Shown here piece after piece: positions 22,451 through 33,250 of a stretch of DNA of 64,000 nucleotides. The notes beneath the pieces were generated by a model. The model was not told the DNA's origin. It worked only from the letters and a program-made list of their open reading frames with translations, and ran no database searches. The stretch is from Plasmodium coatneyi (Eukaryota; Apicomplexa; Aconoidasida; Haemosporida; Plasmodiidae): contig NC_033560.1 in the NCBI RefSeq assembly GCF_001680005.1, positions 1,057,501 to 1,121,500 on the forward strand, read 5' to 3'. Position numbers and translations under genes: made by a program. Within the stretch, counting starts at the first letter, position 1, and each line of letters opens with the position of its first letter.

Positions 22451-24431
22451 TTACGTGGCATGATAACTTATATTTTTTCTTCTCCGTTGTTGTTGTTCAC
22501 GCCCTGCTTCCCTTGAGGATGCTGTTGCTGTGTACGGGGCGGAATATTCCGTTCTATCATCATCTATTGTAGAACCCCGTGTCGTCGTTTCCGTTGAATC
22601 ATATGTTAAGCTGTCTTCTGTGAACGTATCAAAGTGATGTTTAGTGGATCTTCTGTTTCTTGTGTTGCTGTTTCTTCCAAAAGTGTTTCCAAAGAATGTG
22701 TTCTTTATCCATGGAGGTAAGAAATCATACTAAATAAAAGCGGAAAGAAAGGAAAGAGTGTCAGGGGTGGAAATATGAATTATGTGACCTTTACATATAC
22801 ATATGTACATACATATATACATATATATATATATACTACTTATATGTATATATGTACATATACATATATTTTTATTATAATGTCTATTACTTTATATAAA
22901 GCATAACCAATAACAGGTAATCCTATGGTAGTAGCCAATGTACCCGATATGGCAGCGGCGACGGCGTTGCTTGGACAATCTGATGTATGTTTTAAAGAAC
23001 ACTTTAATTTTAGTAATTCTTCACGACTGTGTGTAGCAGTCATTTTTTTAAAATCTGTGCACCATTCTTTATTATTACTCACATCTTCCTTTGGACATTT
23101 TATGCTCATATAATCATAGGCTGAGAGAACTTCTTTCAGATAACGTTCATACTCCGTAGTGCACTTAGGCTCGGAAGCCTGGGGATCATCTACGCATTTT
23201 TTTATAGTGGTATAATCATGATAATAATCCAATATTGGTTTCATGTGGTTAAAAGTTTCCAAGTTGATGTTGTCATTCGGGTACATAACCTCACATTTTC
23301 CTTCTGTTTCGAGTCCCTTCAGTTGTTCCAATTTGTTGTAGACTTCACTCATAGCTTTAGAAAACTCTGTAGAATTGTTCATAGTGCTGAACAATTGGTC
23401 CCCTAACCAATAGTATAAAGAGGTACAATACTTGTCCTCCGATGATGCCTTCTGCTTTTCCTTCTTCTGTGATGCAAGACAGAAGGCTTTTGCAGATAAT
23501 TCTCCATAGTAGCTGTGATTCCCATATGAGGTCAATATACCGTCAATTGCAGTTTTTATATCTTCCATGTTAGACACCTCATCTTTATATTGATCCAGAG
23601 CTTCTTGGAATTGGCAATATATTTGTCGTGAGGATAGCCTTTCCTGCTCGCAATTCTCCTATGATGGTAAATAGAGGGGGAGGGTGCGTATATATATGTC
23701 CTTACCTGCTTGACGTGCTAAAGATGAAGGAATACATGGAAAATACGTAATTATACACTCCGAATGAAGGAAGTAACCTGCACTGCTGGTGCCCTCGCCC
23801 GTACTTCGGACAATACTTCAGGTCTTTGGAGCTCCACCTTTCCATACATTGCCTCGTAAAGATCCTGCGGATTTTTATTCCTATACCCATCTCTCACCCC
23901 TTCACAGTTTGTAATATTCGTAGATAGGTCACAATAACCTTTCACAATTCCATATGCCCGCATAACTTCTTCCAAATATTTTTTACACCTCTCACAACTA
24001 ACATTACTGGAATCTCCCTGTCCTTCCAATATTTCCGCAGGTCCCAAATTGTACTTCCCTAGTAACTTCATCTTAGCAAAGAACTTTTCTCCATTATTAT
24101 TCTCCTTTATGCTACATCCTTCTAGATTACTGAAGTACGTTTTTAACACATTGGGTAATCCATTCATGATTGTTCCAAAATCATCTTTGTTCTGCAACTT
24201 TTCATATGTTATTGCTCCTGCTAAGTAATATAGAAGATCGCAGCGCTCGTCCTTTGAGGATTCCCATCCTCTTATGTCAGATACACAACACCAGACATGC
24301 AGAATACCATCTACGATATCCGCATCATAGTGTTTCCCCAATAATGCTCCCTTTAACACACTCTTATAACCCTTCAATGTCGTTCGGTCGATACTACAGT
24401 GAAGTCCTTTTGTGCTCACCTCGTCGGCCAT
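22451..24431 (-). CDS. KIR: KIR (pir family) protein with two tandem domains
   Basis: Last exon 22729-22451 (starts YDFLPPWIKN, RNRRS patch, ends NISYHAT), domain exon 23658-22891 (RLSSRQIYCQFQ, YCTSLYYWLGDQLF, ending GYALYK), and a first domain exon starting at ATG 24431 (MADEVSTKGLH; CDLLYYLAGAITYEKL; HVWCCVSD). The last two junctions are phase 0. The first domain diverges more from the family than the second and has no LPS..Y motif. Its donor is unclear: CAG|GTTACT at 23778 or AGT|GTATAA at 23757, and a possible 12-nt mini-exon lies between an acceptor and a strong donor (GTAAGG) around 23707-23718. The in-frame stop after SFIRSV requires some splice. Fusion into one gene is inferred by analogy with the KIR at 8841-11124. 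Confidence 0.75.
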
Positions 24432-25238
24432 ATTCTCTGAAGGTGAACTACTTAGAATTGAATCTTACAGAATTACTCCGGTGAATTTACATATGCATCC
24501 TTACAGCCACTGTTGTGTAGGGTGGAATATTATGTGTACACTATGTAAGTATTCACTCGGAGTAATAGATAATCTTTATTTCTTCTTTTCTTATTGCTAT
24601 TTTCTATGTGTGTGCATAATGTATATGTGGAATACATGTAATTTGAATTTTATGTTGGAACTGTTTAACCATTTATACAGGAGGAAATACATACGAATTC
24701 AGACTCCTACATGATTATAAAAGAATAAATGTAAATATCTATTTTTCCAATAACATACACTTTGTTAAATCTTTTAAGGTGACGGCAGTATATTACACAT
24801 ATGTATCAAATCATTACATACATATAATTGAAGTGGAAGTAGGAACAAATGTGCTGAAACAGTCAAGTAAAAGAGAGAAGCTCCAATTCTTCATGTACTA
24901 TCATATTGACTATATTATTGAATTGTTCCTAGTTATTGAAAACACTATATTACTATGTACACAATTCATTATGTACATGCAGGCATGGAACGTCCTCTTC
25001 CCCCTAATAAAAATTCCAGCAAGTATTCATTCGTGTTTCATTGTTATTTCATTTCAGCGGATTGTTAAAGATTATTAACGTACATATAGTACAGTTGATA
25101 TGAGAAGTGCTCTTTTTTCCTTCTTTATGAATGTGCACATACTCATCCACATTTAATTAAAGGGGCGTGTATTTATGAAGAGAAAATTAAAAATGATCTA
25201 ATGTGCAGAATTGTATTCATTATATATATCAGTAAGTA

Positions 25239-25278
<40 letters not shown>

Positions 25279-26529
25279 GTACACATATACATTCCTATAA
25301 TAATATGTAGCATTCCCTGCAGTATATACACTTTTCTCCTTCCCTCCCCCTTGCTTTTCCTTCCATTGTTTATAATCATCCAACAATAATGATTCCCTTC
25401 CTTCCTTTCTTTTTCTTTTTTTTTTTTTTTTAATTTTTTACTCTTTATTTTTTTTACATTTTTATTTTTATATTTTCCATCTTTATTTCTACTTTTATTT
25501 TATATGAATAATTATATAATGTGTTCCACATTCCACACACAATATGGTGTATGGTCGTGCGCCAAGCAGGAGGAAAGGAAGTTCCTTAGGGAAGAAGTGT
25601 TCCTAATAGAAGGAAGGACGACATAGAAGTACAACATGGGGGACCTTTATTCTACAATATTTGTACAATACTGTACAATATTGTACACATTCATTATTTT
25701 GGTATGTACCACCGCGTATATATGCACAATTTGCACAATTCCATCCTCCCACATACATATATATGTGAGAATCATTATATAATCATCATCCTTTCCAACA
25801 TATATATAGAAAAGAAGTGGATGCTGTTTCCCATGTGCTTCCCCCTTCATTTTTGATTTGGTCCAATATCGTTAAGCAGGGCCGTACCCCTTCTATATGT
25901 ACATACATATATGTGAACGATTATATATATATGTGCGTTGGTGATTGCACCCTTATATTTATTGTACTTTGCGCCTGTGCTTACGACAATATAATAGTAA
26001 TGAATCATGGAATAAAATGAATAAAGGTCCGGAGGGTAAACACATGAACTTTATGTAAATGGTTTCAAATGAACGCCCTCCTGCCAAATTTCCTGCTCCG
26101 TTATAAAAATTTCTGAGCACCTATTAGTTTTACTTTTCTGCACATATAAGTATTATATCAATAATTTAACGCTCATTCTTATTGGTATGTATAGAGTGCT
26201 TCTCAAGCCACCCTCCTTCAAAATATGAATTATCGCCCTGTGTTTGTCACGGAATTCAACAACTTACTTTTAATCTTCATGTAGATTATGCGTGGAGCAC
26301 CACATAGTACATTATTGCTACATCTATATTCGTTTCGGTAAGTGCTCCTTCCCCCCTGTAGTCGTCGTCGTAGTCGTTCCTTTCCCTTCCCTCGCTCTTT
26401 TTTTTTTTTTTATGTGGTCAACATTAATATATATAAGTATATATATATGTAGACATATATATATACATAGGGTATATGTATATATATAGGGGGGGAAAAG
26501 CCATCATATATGGAGAAAGTGGGTATTAA

Positions 26530-26544
26530 GGGGGGGGGGGGGGG
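26530..26544 (+). repeat. uninterrupted run of 15 G
   Basis: Exceptional in this AT-rich DNA and able to form a G-quadruplex. It lies in the intergenic region upstream of the KIR at 28295. Confidence 0.85.
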
Positions 26545-26759
26545 ACTATATATTAAATAATGTGAACGCTCTGTGCCTCATTCTCCCATGAAGGTAAGAA
26601 TGCGTATGGCACAGGAGGGGAAAGTCTGGAATGGCCTAGACGCTCACCGTGCTTATGTGCATTTGAACAATTTTTCCCCCTCTGGAGTAGTATAGTATTC
26701 TATACGTATTCGTAGTGTTCATAGTTATACACACTGCACCAGCTAACTAATCCAGAATG

Positions 26760-27038
26760 CTAAATCCAAACTGTTAATAGAAACTGTTTCAAATATACAG
26801 TAGTGCTCCTACTGGTACGTTTGGTGTGTTCAAGGTTCACCTTGCAGAGATCGTCTAAGGTATAATTTTCTGGTGATGCTAAGGGGGCAGGGTCTATGTA
26901 TACAGTGGTCCATGTGGAAAGTACTGTATATGTGCAGGTTGCAGTAGAATCAGTCGTAGTGTGTACGGTGGAAGGTGTTTTCAGGGGAATAAGTATTAAA
27001 ATACATAGAACAGCACAACATATAGGGGAGGAACTCAT
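26760..27038 (-). CDS. possible small secreted protein, unrecognised
   Basis: Open frame from ATG 27038 to a stop at 26760, 92 residues. It opens with a signal-peptide-like segment (MSSSPICCAVLCILILIPL) followed by a Thr/Ser-rich stretch and an N-glycosylation-like NYT; four cysteines. A donor-like AAG|GTGAAC at 26841/26840 in phase 0 would make it a 66-codon first exon, but I found no partner exon on the minus strand downstream. No family recognised. Chance ORF is a real possibility, though N-terminal hydrophobicity and the ATG are suggestive. Confidence 0.3.
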   Translation of the reverse strand: MSSSPICCAVLCILILIPLKTPSTVHTTTDSTATCTYTVLSTWTTVYIDPAPLASPENYTLDDLCKVNLEHTKRTSRSTTVYLKQFLLTVWI

Positions 27039-28294
27039 CCTTGAACACTTTAATAGGAGTCCGTATACTTAACTGCTTCCCCCTTTCCAAATATAATATA
27101 ATTAATTCTTCTTTATTCCATGATGCATAATATTATGCAACACATTATAATTATTACATAATTAACTAAAAATAATTTCAATTGGTTTCATTTGTAACAT
27201 GCTACATAGAGGGAAATAACGACAGTAATGAGTACTTCCATTTACCCCCTTTTTATTTTGCTTTATTCCTTTGTACACATTTCAATTGGGTCAAAAAAGC
27301 ACACTTCGTCAAAAAGAGAAAAGAATATGCATGTATACAACACTAATAAACTGTGAACTCTGTGTACATTGCATCCATCCCTTCCCCATCTAATTATAAT
27401 TTATCAACATTACGTTCTATAACAAATATAAATGCACACATGGAAACAGCAATTATAAATATGAAACCACTTATATATATATATGCACAATAACATAGTA
27501 CCCCCTATACGGAAAAAAAGGGGGGGGAATTCATGAACCCCTTGAACACTCTGAACCTTCTTGCATCATATAAATGAAGGAAAAAGGAAAAGGAGAAAAC
27601 GAACACATGAGTATACAGAATCTAATATGCACTTAAGGAGGGACATAGCTCAAATGGTATATAAAGTGTAAACTCTACATATGAAACAGCTCCTTACAAT
27701 GCACAAATCGAAAAGGAAGAAATAGGCAAGGAAAGGGCAACAAATTATTATAACAACAAACCGATCATAAAATTGAAGAGGGGATAGCGGTATGTTATAA
27801 AAAAAAAAAGTGTGCTGTTAAGTGAAGGTTATGCACATATCCTTGTACATGTAATTTCATACAATTTTAGCCTTCCTGTGTATAATGTATTTATCTAATA
27901 AATGGAGTTATATTTATGAGTATTAGTATATGTATACACTTCTCAAGAAAGGGAGGGGAGAGGGTATAAATGCTCTGTGTATATGCGGACTGTAAGCTAT
28001 ACATGTATGAACTATATTATATATATGTTGATAACTTTTTAAGAACAACCACCTCCCTCTTCTCCTTTTAAAAATAATAACAATAGAAAGCATACATTAA
28101 TTTTAAAATGTGCTGGTACATATGTACAGTAACAATATATTTCTTTAAATGAACACTTCTTTACACCCCCATCTTCCCTTTTAAAACATAACAATTAAAA
28201 CATAAACAACCTCCTTAAAAGAAGAAGTTTATATATAATACATATACATATACACATCAGAGGAAGAAAATATACACATCTGTGTACATAAACA

Positions 28295-30016
28295 ATGTCA
28301 TCGGTAAGGAAAAAAAAAAAAATAGGCAGAAAAACACTAGGAAGTGGAAATATAGGGGGAAGGAATATGTATGAAGAATGTGCGTGTGATAGGGAGAGAA
28401 TACACACGGAATGTACTTACATATATGTAGACATATATAACTATATATATACATATACAAATTCCACTCATTTCCCTTCTTTGCCAATTCCATATTTACA
28501 GGAGGAACATTTCAAGAAATTGCCTTCACACTTAGTGTATAATGATTTACGTGGATGCACAAATTGTTGTAGTTCACATATGGGGGATTCCTCTGCTGAT
28601 GGAGTAAAAAGTAGTTTAAAGGGTGAATTGCAGCAATATGGGAAAATACAGTACGATGTGGACGATATTATGGGAGCATGGTGTCGTGTACATAGAATCA
28701 AGGGAGTTACCAAGTCAGCTGATGAATACTGTTATTGGTTCTACTTTTGGGTAGGAGATATAGTGTCTGAGAATTTAGGGAAGGAGGATAGTCAATTCCA
28801 GGAAGTTATGCATAAGATCTATGAAAAATTGAAGGACCCGAAGGTGGGCAATAAGTGTAGTAATATATTCAGTAATATTGATAAGGGAACTTTTTACCAT
28901 GGCAAATTAATATTTGATTTTATGTATGACCATAATGCTATAAGAACATTGCTAGAAAATAGTTGGTCTTTGAATGTTGAGAAATGTGAAAGTTATATAA
29001 GAAAAGTCGAAGCAGCAAAGGATAAAATGGAAGCACGTTGTAAGGATGATCCTGGAAAAAGTTCGGATGAATACTGTCAAAATTTTTGGAAAGATCATGG
29101 GAGCTCCATTGATAATAAAATAACACAAGTGAAATCTGATTTAGACGACGTACAAGAAAGAATAGCGCAGACAGAACAAGCAGCATCCTTAGCAAAAGAC
29201 GAAGCCGTTCGTTCTGCCACCACCACCTCTTCCATCTCTTCTATCCTTGGCACCTTAGCAACAATAGGGGCCCCTGTCCTCCTATATAAAGTAAGGATCC
29301 AAAATTTAAAAATTTAAAAAATAAAAAAAATTGAATCATTTAACAACCCTTCCTTCCACCTACCACCACCTCTAACAACCTTCCCTTTGTCCTTCCTTCG
29401 ACCACCACATAACAACCCACCTACCACCCCTAACCCTTCCTTCTAATACACTTAACAAGCATCCTACCACCCCTAACCCTTCCTTCTAACACCCTTAACA
29501 AGCATCCTACCACCCCTAACCCTTCCTTCTAACACCCTTAACAAGCATCCTACCACCCACCACCCTAACAACCCATCTACCACCCTACCACCTAACTAAC
29601 AAACTTCCTTCCACCCTACCACCTACCACCCTTAACAACTTTCCTTCCACCAATCATCCCTAACAATCATTCCTTCCATCAACCATCTAACAACCCACCT
29701 ACCACCACCCTAACACCACCTTCCTTCCCTTCAGTATAAACCATGGTCTTCTTCGTTTGGTAACCATGCTTCTGGAAATGGAAGGAGCGGAAGAAGCAAT
29801 AGAAGAAGAAGATCAGCTGAACGCATATTTGATGCGTCCACGGAAGACACCTTAACAGAATATTCCATAGAAACATCTACAGTAGGTCCAACAGAAAATT
29901 CTACAAGAGCTGGAACAGTACGTTCCTCTGCTGCCACACACACAAGACCGCCTACCAGGAATCGAGGAACAAATAATGCGGGGGGTCGCGGGATGGTAAG
30001 TTATCAAAACATCTAA
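28295..30016 (+). CDS. KIR: KIR (pir family) protein, single domain
   Basis: Proposed exons: 28295-28303 (MSS), 28502-29290 and 29735-30016; all phase 0, giving 359 residues. Exon 2 starts EEHFKKLPSHLVYND and has YCYWFYFWVGDIVSENLG, a short coiled-coil-like heptad stretch (VKSDLDDVQERIAQTEQAA) and the membrane segment TTTSSISSILGTLATIGAP..LLYK shared with the KIR at 14365-16783. Exon 3 starts YKPWSSSFGNHA, has RRRRS and ends MVSYQNI. Intron 2 carries C-rich satellite. An open frame continues upstream into intron 1, but the ATG-TCA-TCG|GTAAGG start followed by a clean acceptor matches the family. Confidence 0.88.
29420..29548 (+). repeat. 43-bp minisatellite, 3 tandem copies, in KIR intron 2
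   Basis: Units at 29420, 29463 and 29506, beginning CCTACCACCCCTAACCC and ending AACAAGCAT. The first copy differs at a few positions; the other two look identical. Same location and composition as the 28-bp array in the KIR at 14365-16783. Confidence 0.92.
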
Positions 30017-30623
30017 GACTTGGATGGAGAAGGTGATGGAAGGGGAATGTTTCCTTCTCCCTTCCAGGAGGGAGTCATGAATGATCGCATAGTTTATACA
30101 GTGAAAAAATAAATTGGCTTCTTCCTGTTTTGTCCTTTTGTCCTTTTTTCTTTTTTTCTTTTTCCCATTGTAATATAGTGTTCATGTCAATGTTTAACCA
30201 ATATAAATCAGAAAAAATATTTTTCCATTCTATTCTCACTTATTTGCCATTTTTTTACTTAATATTTAAAGTGTTCATTCGCATTGTTACAAGTTTGTAT
30301 CTTTTTAATTTTTTTTCTTTTCCTTTAAATATTTTTTTAAAAAATATAGATACTTTTTGGGAGGGTGAGCACTTCATTCTTTTTTTCCGCTTCCCGTTCG
30401 GGAGTATTTCTTTCCCTTCCAATACAGAGTTATTCATACATACAAATGGAAGGAAAACAAAAAAAAGAATAAAGAAAAAAAAAAAAAAGAAAGTGAATAT
30501 TTAATCATATCAATAAAAAAGTAATTAAAAAAAAAGGGGTAAAATGCTTCCTTTTTTTATTTATTTCTGCTAAAAGTGTTACATTATTTGTACTTTTTTT
30601 TTTTTTTTCCCCTCCTTGTGCCA
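30017..30623. other. 3' flank of KIR; boundary of the gene-family region
   Basis: Contains the KIR hairpin (about 30056-30075) and GATCGCATAGTTTATAC, then AT-rich DNA with poly(A/T) runs. Satellite and CCTTCC repeats are not seen to the right of here. Confidence 0.55.
30056..30105 (+). promoter_or_regulatory. candidate KIR 3' UTR hairpin and motif
   Basis: CTCCCT..AGGGAG can pair, followed by GATCGCATAGTTTATACAGT. The stem sequence differs from those at 16849 and 22374 while pairing is kept. Confidence 0.4.
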
Positions 30624-31765
30624 TTAATCATGGCGTGACACATTTTCAAAGGGGGACTCGCCCTCAGTGATATTTACTTCATCGATTAGAGACTTAAATT
30701 GTGGGCTTTCCTAAAAAAAAAAGGGAGTCAAAGTTAAGGCTAGTTTCCTAGACTAATTCTTACAAAAGGAAACGCGCTTTTTACAAAACGGAAGCCAATT
30801 TTGACCTTAAATATATGAGCACTTTTAACGACCTTACTATTGATATTTCCCCTGAACGCAGTGCGTAATTATTGGCCCAATCGTAGAGGATTTCGTTCCA
30901 CTTGAGTTCCTTTTTGAACATTTCCGAATACCAATAGGTCTCATGGGATCCCATGGCCCAGTTAAAGTGCATTGTGAAAACAACTTTGTTATCCATCAAT
31001 GCTTGAAAGTACTCCTCAGAGGTGTTTTCCATTATTTCTAATTCTTTTAAAAGTTCGTCTTCACATCGTCTCCAGTATACCTTCTGCACATCTTCCGGTA
31101 GTTCATTTTCAGATGCTAATTCTAGAAATGTCTTTTTTAACCCACTTATCATAGTATAGTACTTAACTCTTAAATAATGAATATACGCATAAATTGCATC
31201 AGGTGCTCTTCTCTTACAGACGAAGAAGAATCTACAATACGCAATCCTCTTCTTCAATTCATCTCTGGTTATTTCGCATGGAACCTTTGGGTCGTCGCTT
31301 TCCAATAAATCCTTCAGGTCTATTAGATTGTTCTTTATGTCAATTTTACATTCCTCTGCAAATCCTCCCAAATTGAAATTCTTACAAAATGGGAATCTGC
31401 TAATGTGGGGTATTTTGTAGCCTTCTCCCAAAGATTGTACCTCTGCACCGATCGTTCCCTTCTACGAAAAGAAAAAAAAAAAAAAAACATTCATGCGTAG
31501 CGATAAATGCGGTATGGCGTGACATTTTCTTTTGCACAAACTTTCCATGTGCACATTCCTACGTGCACACCCGTGTAGTCTCAAGGACACAACGCATTAG
31601 GTACCCTCCCTGGGGTAAAAAAAAAAATATAATACACATATAGGTGCAGAACACGTTCTTCTTTATTGTGCATCTTACCGATAAAATACACAGCAGCAGA
31701 ATAAGTAGGGAGAGGGAGAACCTCAAGAAATGACCGCACCCCCTGAATTTTGCCTTTATCGACAT
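30624..31765 (-). CDS. PHIST-type Plasmodium exported protein
   Basis: Proposed exons on the minus strand: 31765-31679, 31461-30838 and 30710-30624, all phase 0, giving 264 residues. Exon 1 (MSIKAKFRGCGHFLRF then a hydrophobic run) is a recessed signal sequence. Exon 2 has the helical PHIST core with spaced aromatic residues (YWRRCEDELLKEL, FNWAMGSHETYWYSEMF, LKWNEILYDWANNY). Exon 3 (ESPQFKSLIDEVNITEGE) follows an excellent acceptor; the donor ATA|GTAAGG is preferred over reading on to the stop at 30781. I see no R-x-L-x-E/Q/D motif after the signal exon, so export could be PEXEL-independent or use a missed exon. The exact PHIST subgroup is not assigned. Confidence 0.75.
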
Positions 31766-33216
31766 TTCTTCAAAGAAATAAAAACTGGGTCTGGCCTTTA
31801 TGTCCAAGAGGGTTCACAAGTTCCTCTATTTCAGTTTTTTCAATTGGCCTAAATCTTCGTTATTCAGGTGTGGATGTTCCTCGGTGACGCGTTCGTGTGG
31901 CAAAGGTGTGGTTTTTTTTTCTGCATGTAACACCTTAGAGAACGCTCAATTGGTTCCTTTAGTGCATTACATGGGGGGGAGGGGAAACCATGCTAAAGCC
32001 AGCAGGTTCGCGTAACATACGTGTATACATATACACATAAAGTAAATATGTGCCCGCAACTAGGTATAGTTTAATATTTTGTCACCCCTCCTGCGGCGTT
32101 CCTTTGCAGAGTTATACAATCAGGCTCAAATGCATGTGCCCAGACGAACCTACCCTACGTGCCGTGACCACGGGTCGACTACTTAAAAGGAACCGCAGGG
32201 CACGCGCCTCTTCGCGACAGTGAAAATTTGCGCACCTTTGAAAAGAATAATATTAAAAATATACAAAAAAAAAAATAAAGCCTAAAAAATGAATGCTAAA
32301 AAATAAAGGCTAAAAAAATAATGGCTAAAAAAATAATGGCTAAAAAAATAATGGCTTAAAAAAAAGGCTAAAAAATGAGCCTAAAAATGAATTCAAAAAA
32401 TGAATTCAAAAAATGAAGCCAAAAAAAATAAAGGATAAAAGATAAAGAATAAAAGATAAAGGCCAAAAAATAATGGCTAAAAAAAAGAAGTATAGAAAAT
32501 AAAAAATAAACAAATCAGCCTCAAGCCAGTAATGCATTATTACGCCTGAAAATACAACCGAGCTTCTTCTAACCTCCCCTTGGGGTGGCAATATGAGAAA
32601 GAGTGAACAATTAAATTGCAAAGGTAGGATTAGGCGGCAAACGCGAGCAATGAAATGAAACCCTTCGCGACAAATAAAAATGTACATACCAGCGTATATA
32701 AATTAAATAAAGGGATATATATATTATATTTTTTTGGCTTGCCCCTATAGGAGTGTTCTGCCTGTAGAGTGCAACCACGGCTGTATAGACCAAAAACATG
32801 CTGCATGCAGCCATCCGCGTAACCGAATAACTCTATAACAAAAATTGCAAATATTTCTACGTCATATTATAGTTCTTTTTTGCCTAACAAAATTCACCGT
32901 GGTAAGGGGCAGAAAATGTCAAGGCCACTTTGCCCTTCCTGCGCTTTTGCGCTCTACATTTTTTTTTTTTTCTTAGGCAGCTACTTTTGAATGTTTCCCT
33001 TATTTTGCGCAATAAGCGTCTTTCTTCTTTCTCTTCTTTTTTTCTCCAAAAGGTCGGTAACGCACGTCCCGACTTGACGCGGCGTTTTGTGATTTCGCGT
33101 GAAAAGTGCTCTAATTAAAATACAAAAATGGCAAGATGAGAAGTCGGGCAATTTGCGCACGCAGATTATTTCTTTAATCGGTCCGTCACCGACGCGTTGT
33201 CGCAATTTGGCATGCA

Positions 33217-33250
<34 letters not shown>

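Larger units (their letters stand above)
24432..28294. other. divergent intergenic region between two KIR genes
   Basis: 3.9 kb holding at least two promoters. It contains a KIR-upstream-like block near 25200-25240, a poly(A) run (25240-25275), TA-rich stretches, a 15-nt G run (26530-26544) and one possible secreted-protein exon (26841-27038). An isolated ATGAAG|GTAAGA at 26589 looks like a KIR first exon with no matching second exon. Confidence 0.5.

Noticed and set aside
24779..25078. Open frame of 99 codons upstream of a KIR
   Set aside because: No start or domain support, and it lies in the KIR 5' flank on the opposite strand.
26589..26594. Isolated ATGAAG followed by GTAAGA, like a KIR first exon
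   Set aside because: No domain exon follows before the complete KIR at 28295, which has its own first exon.
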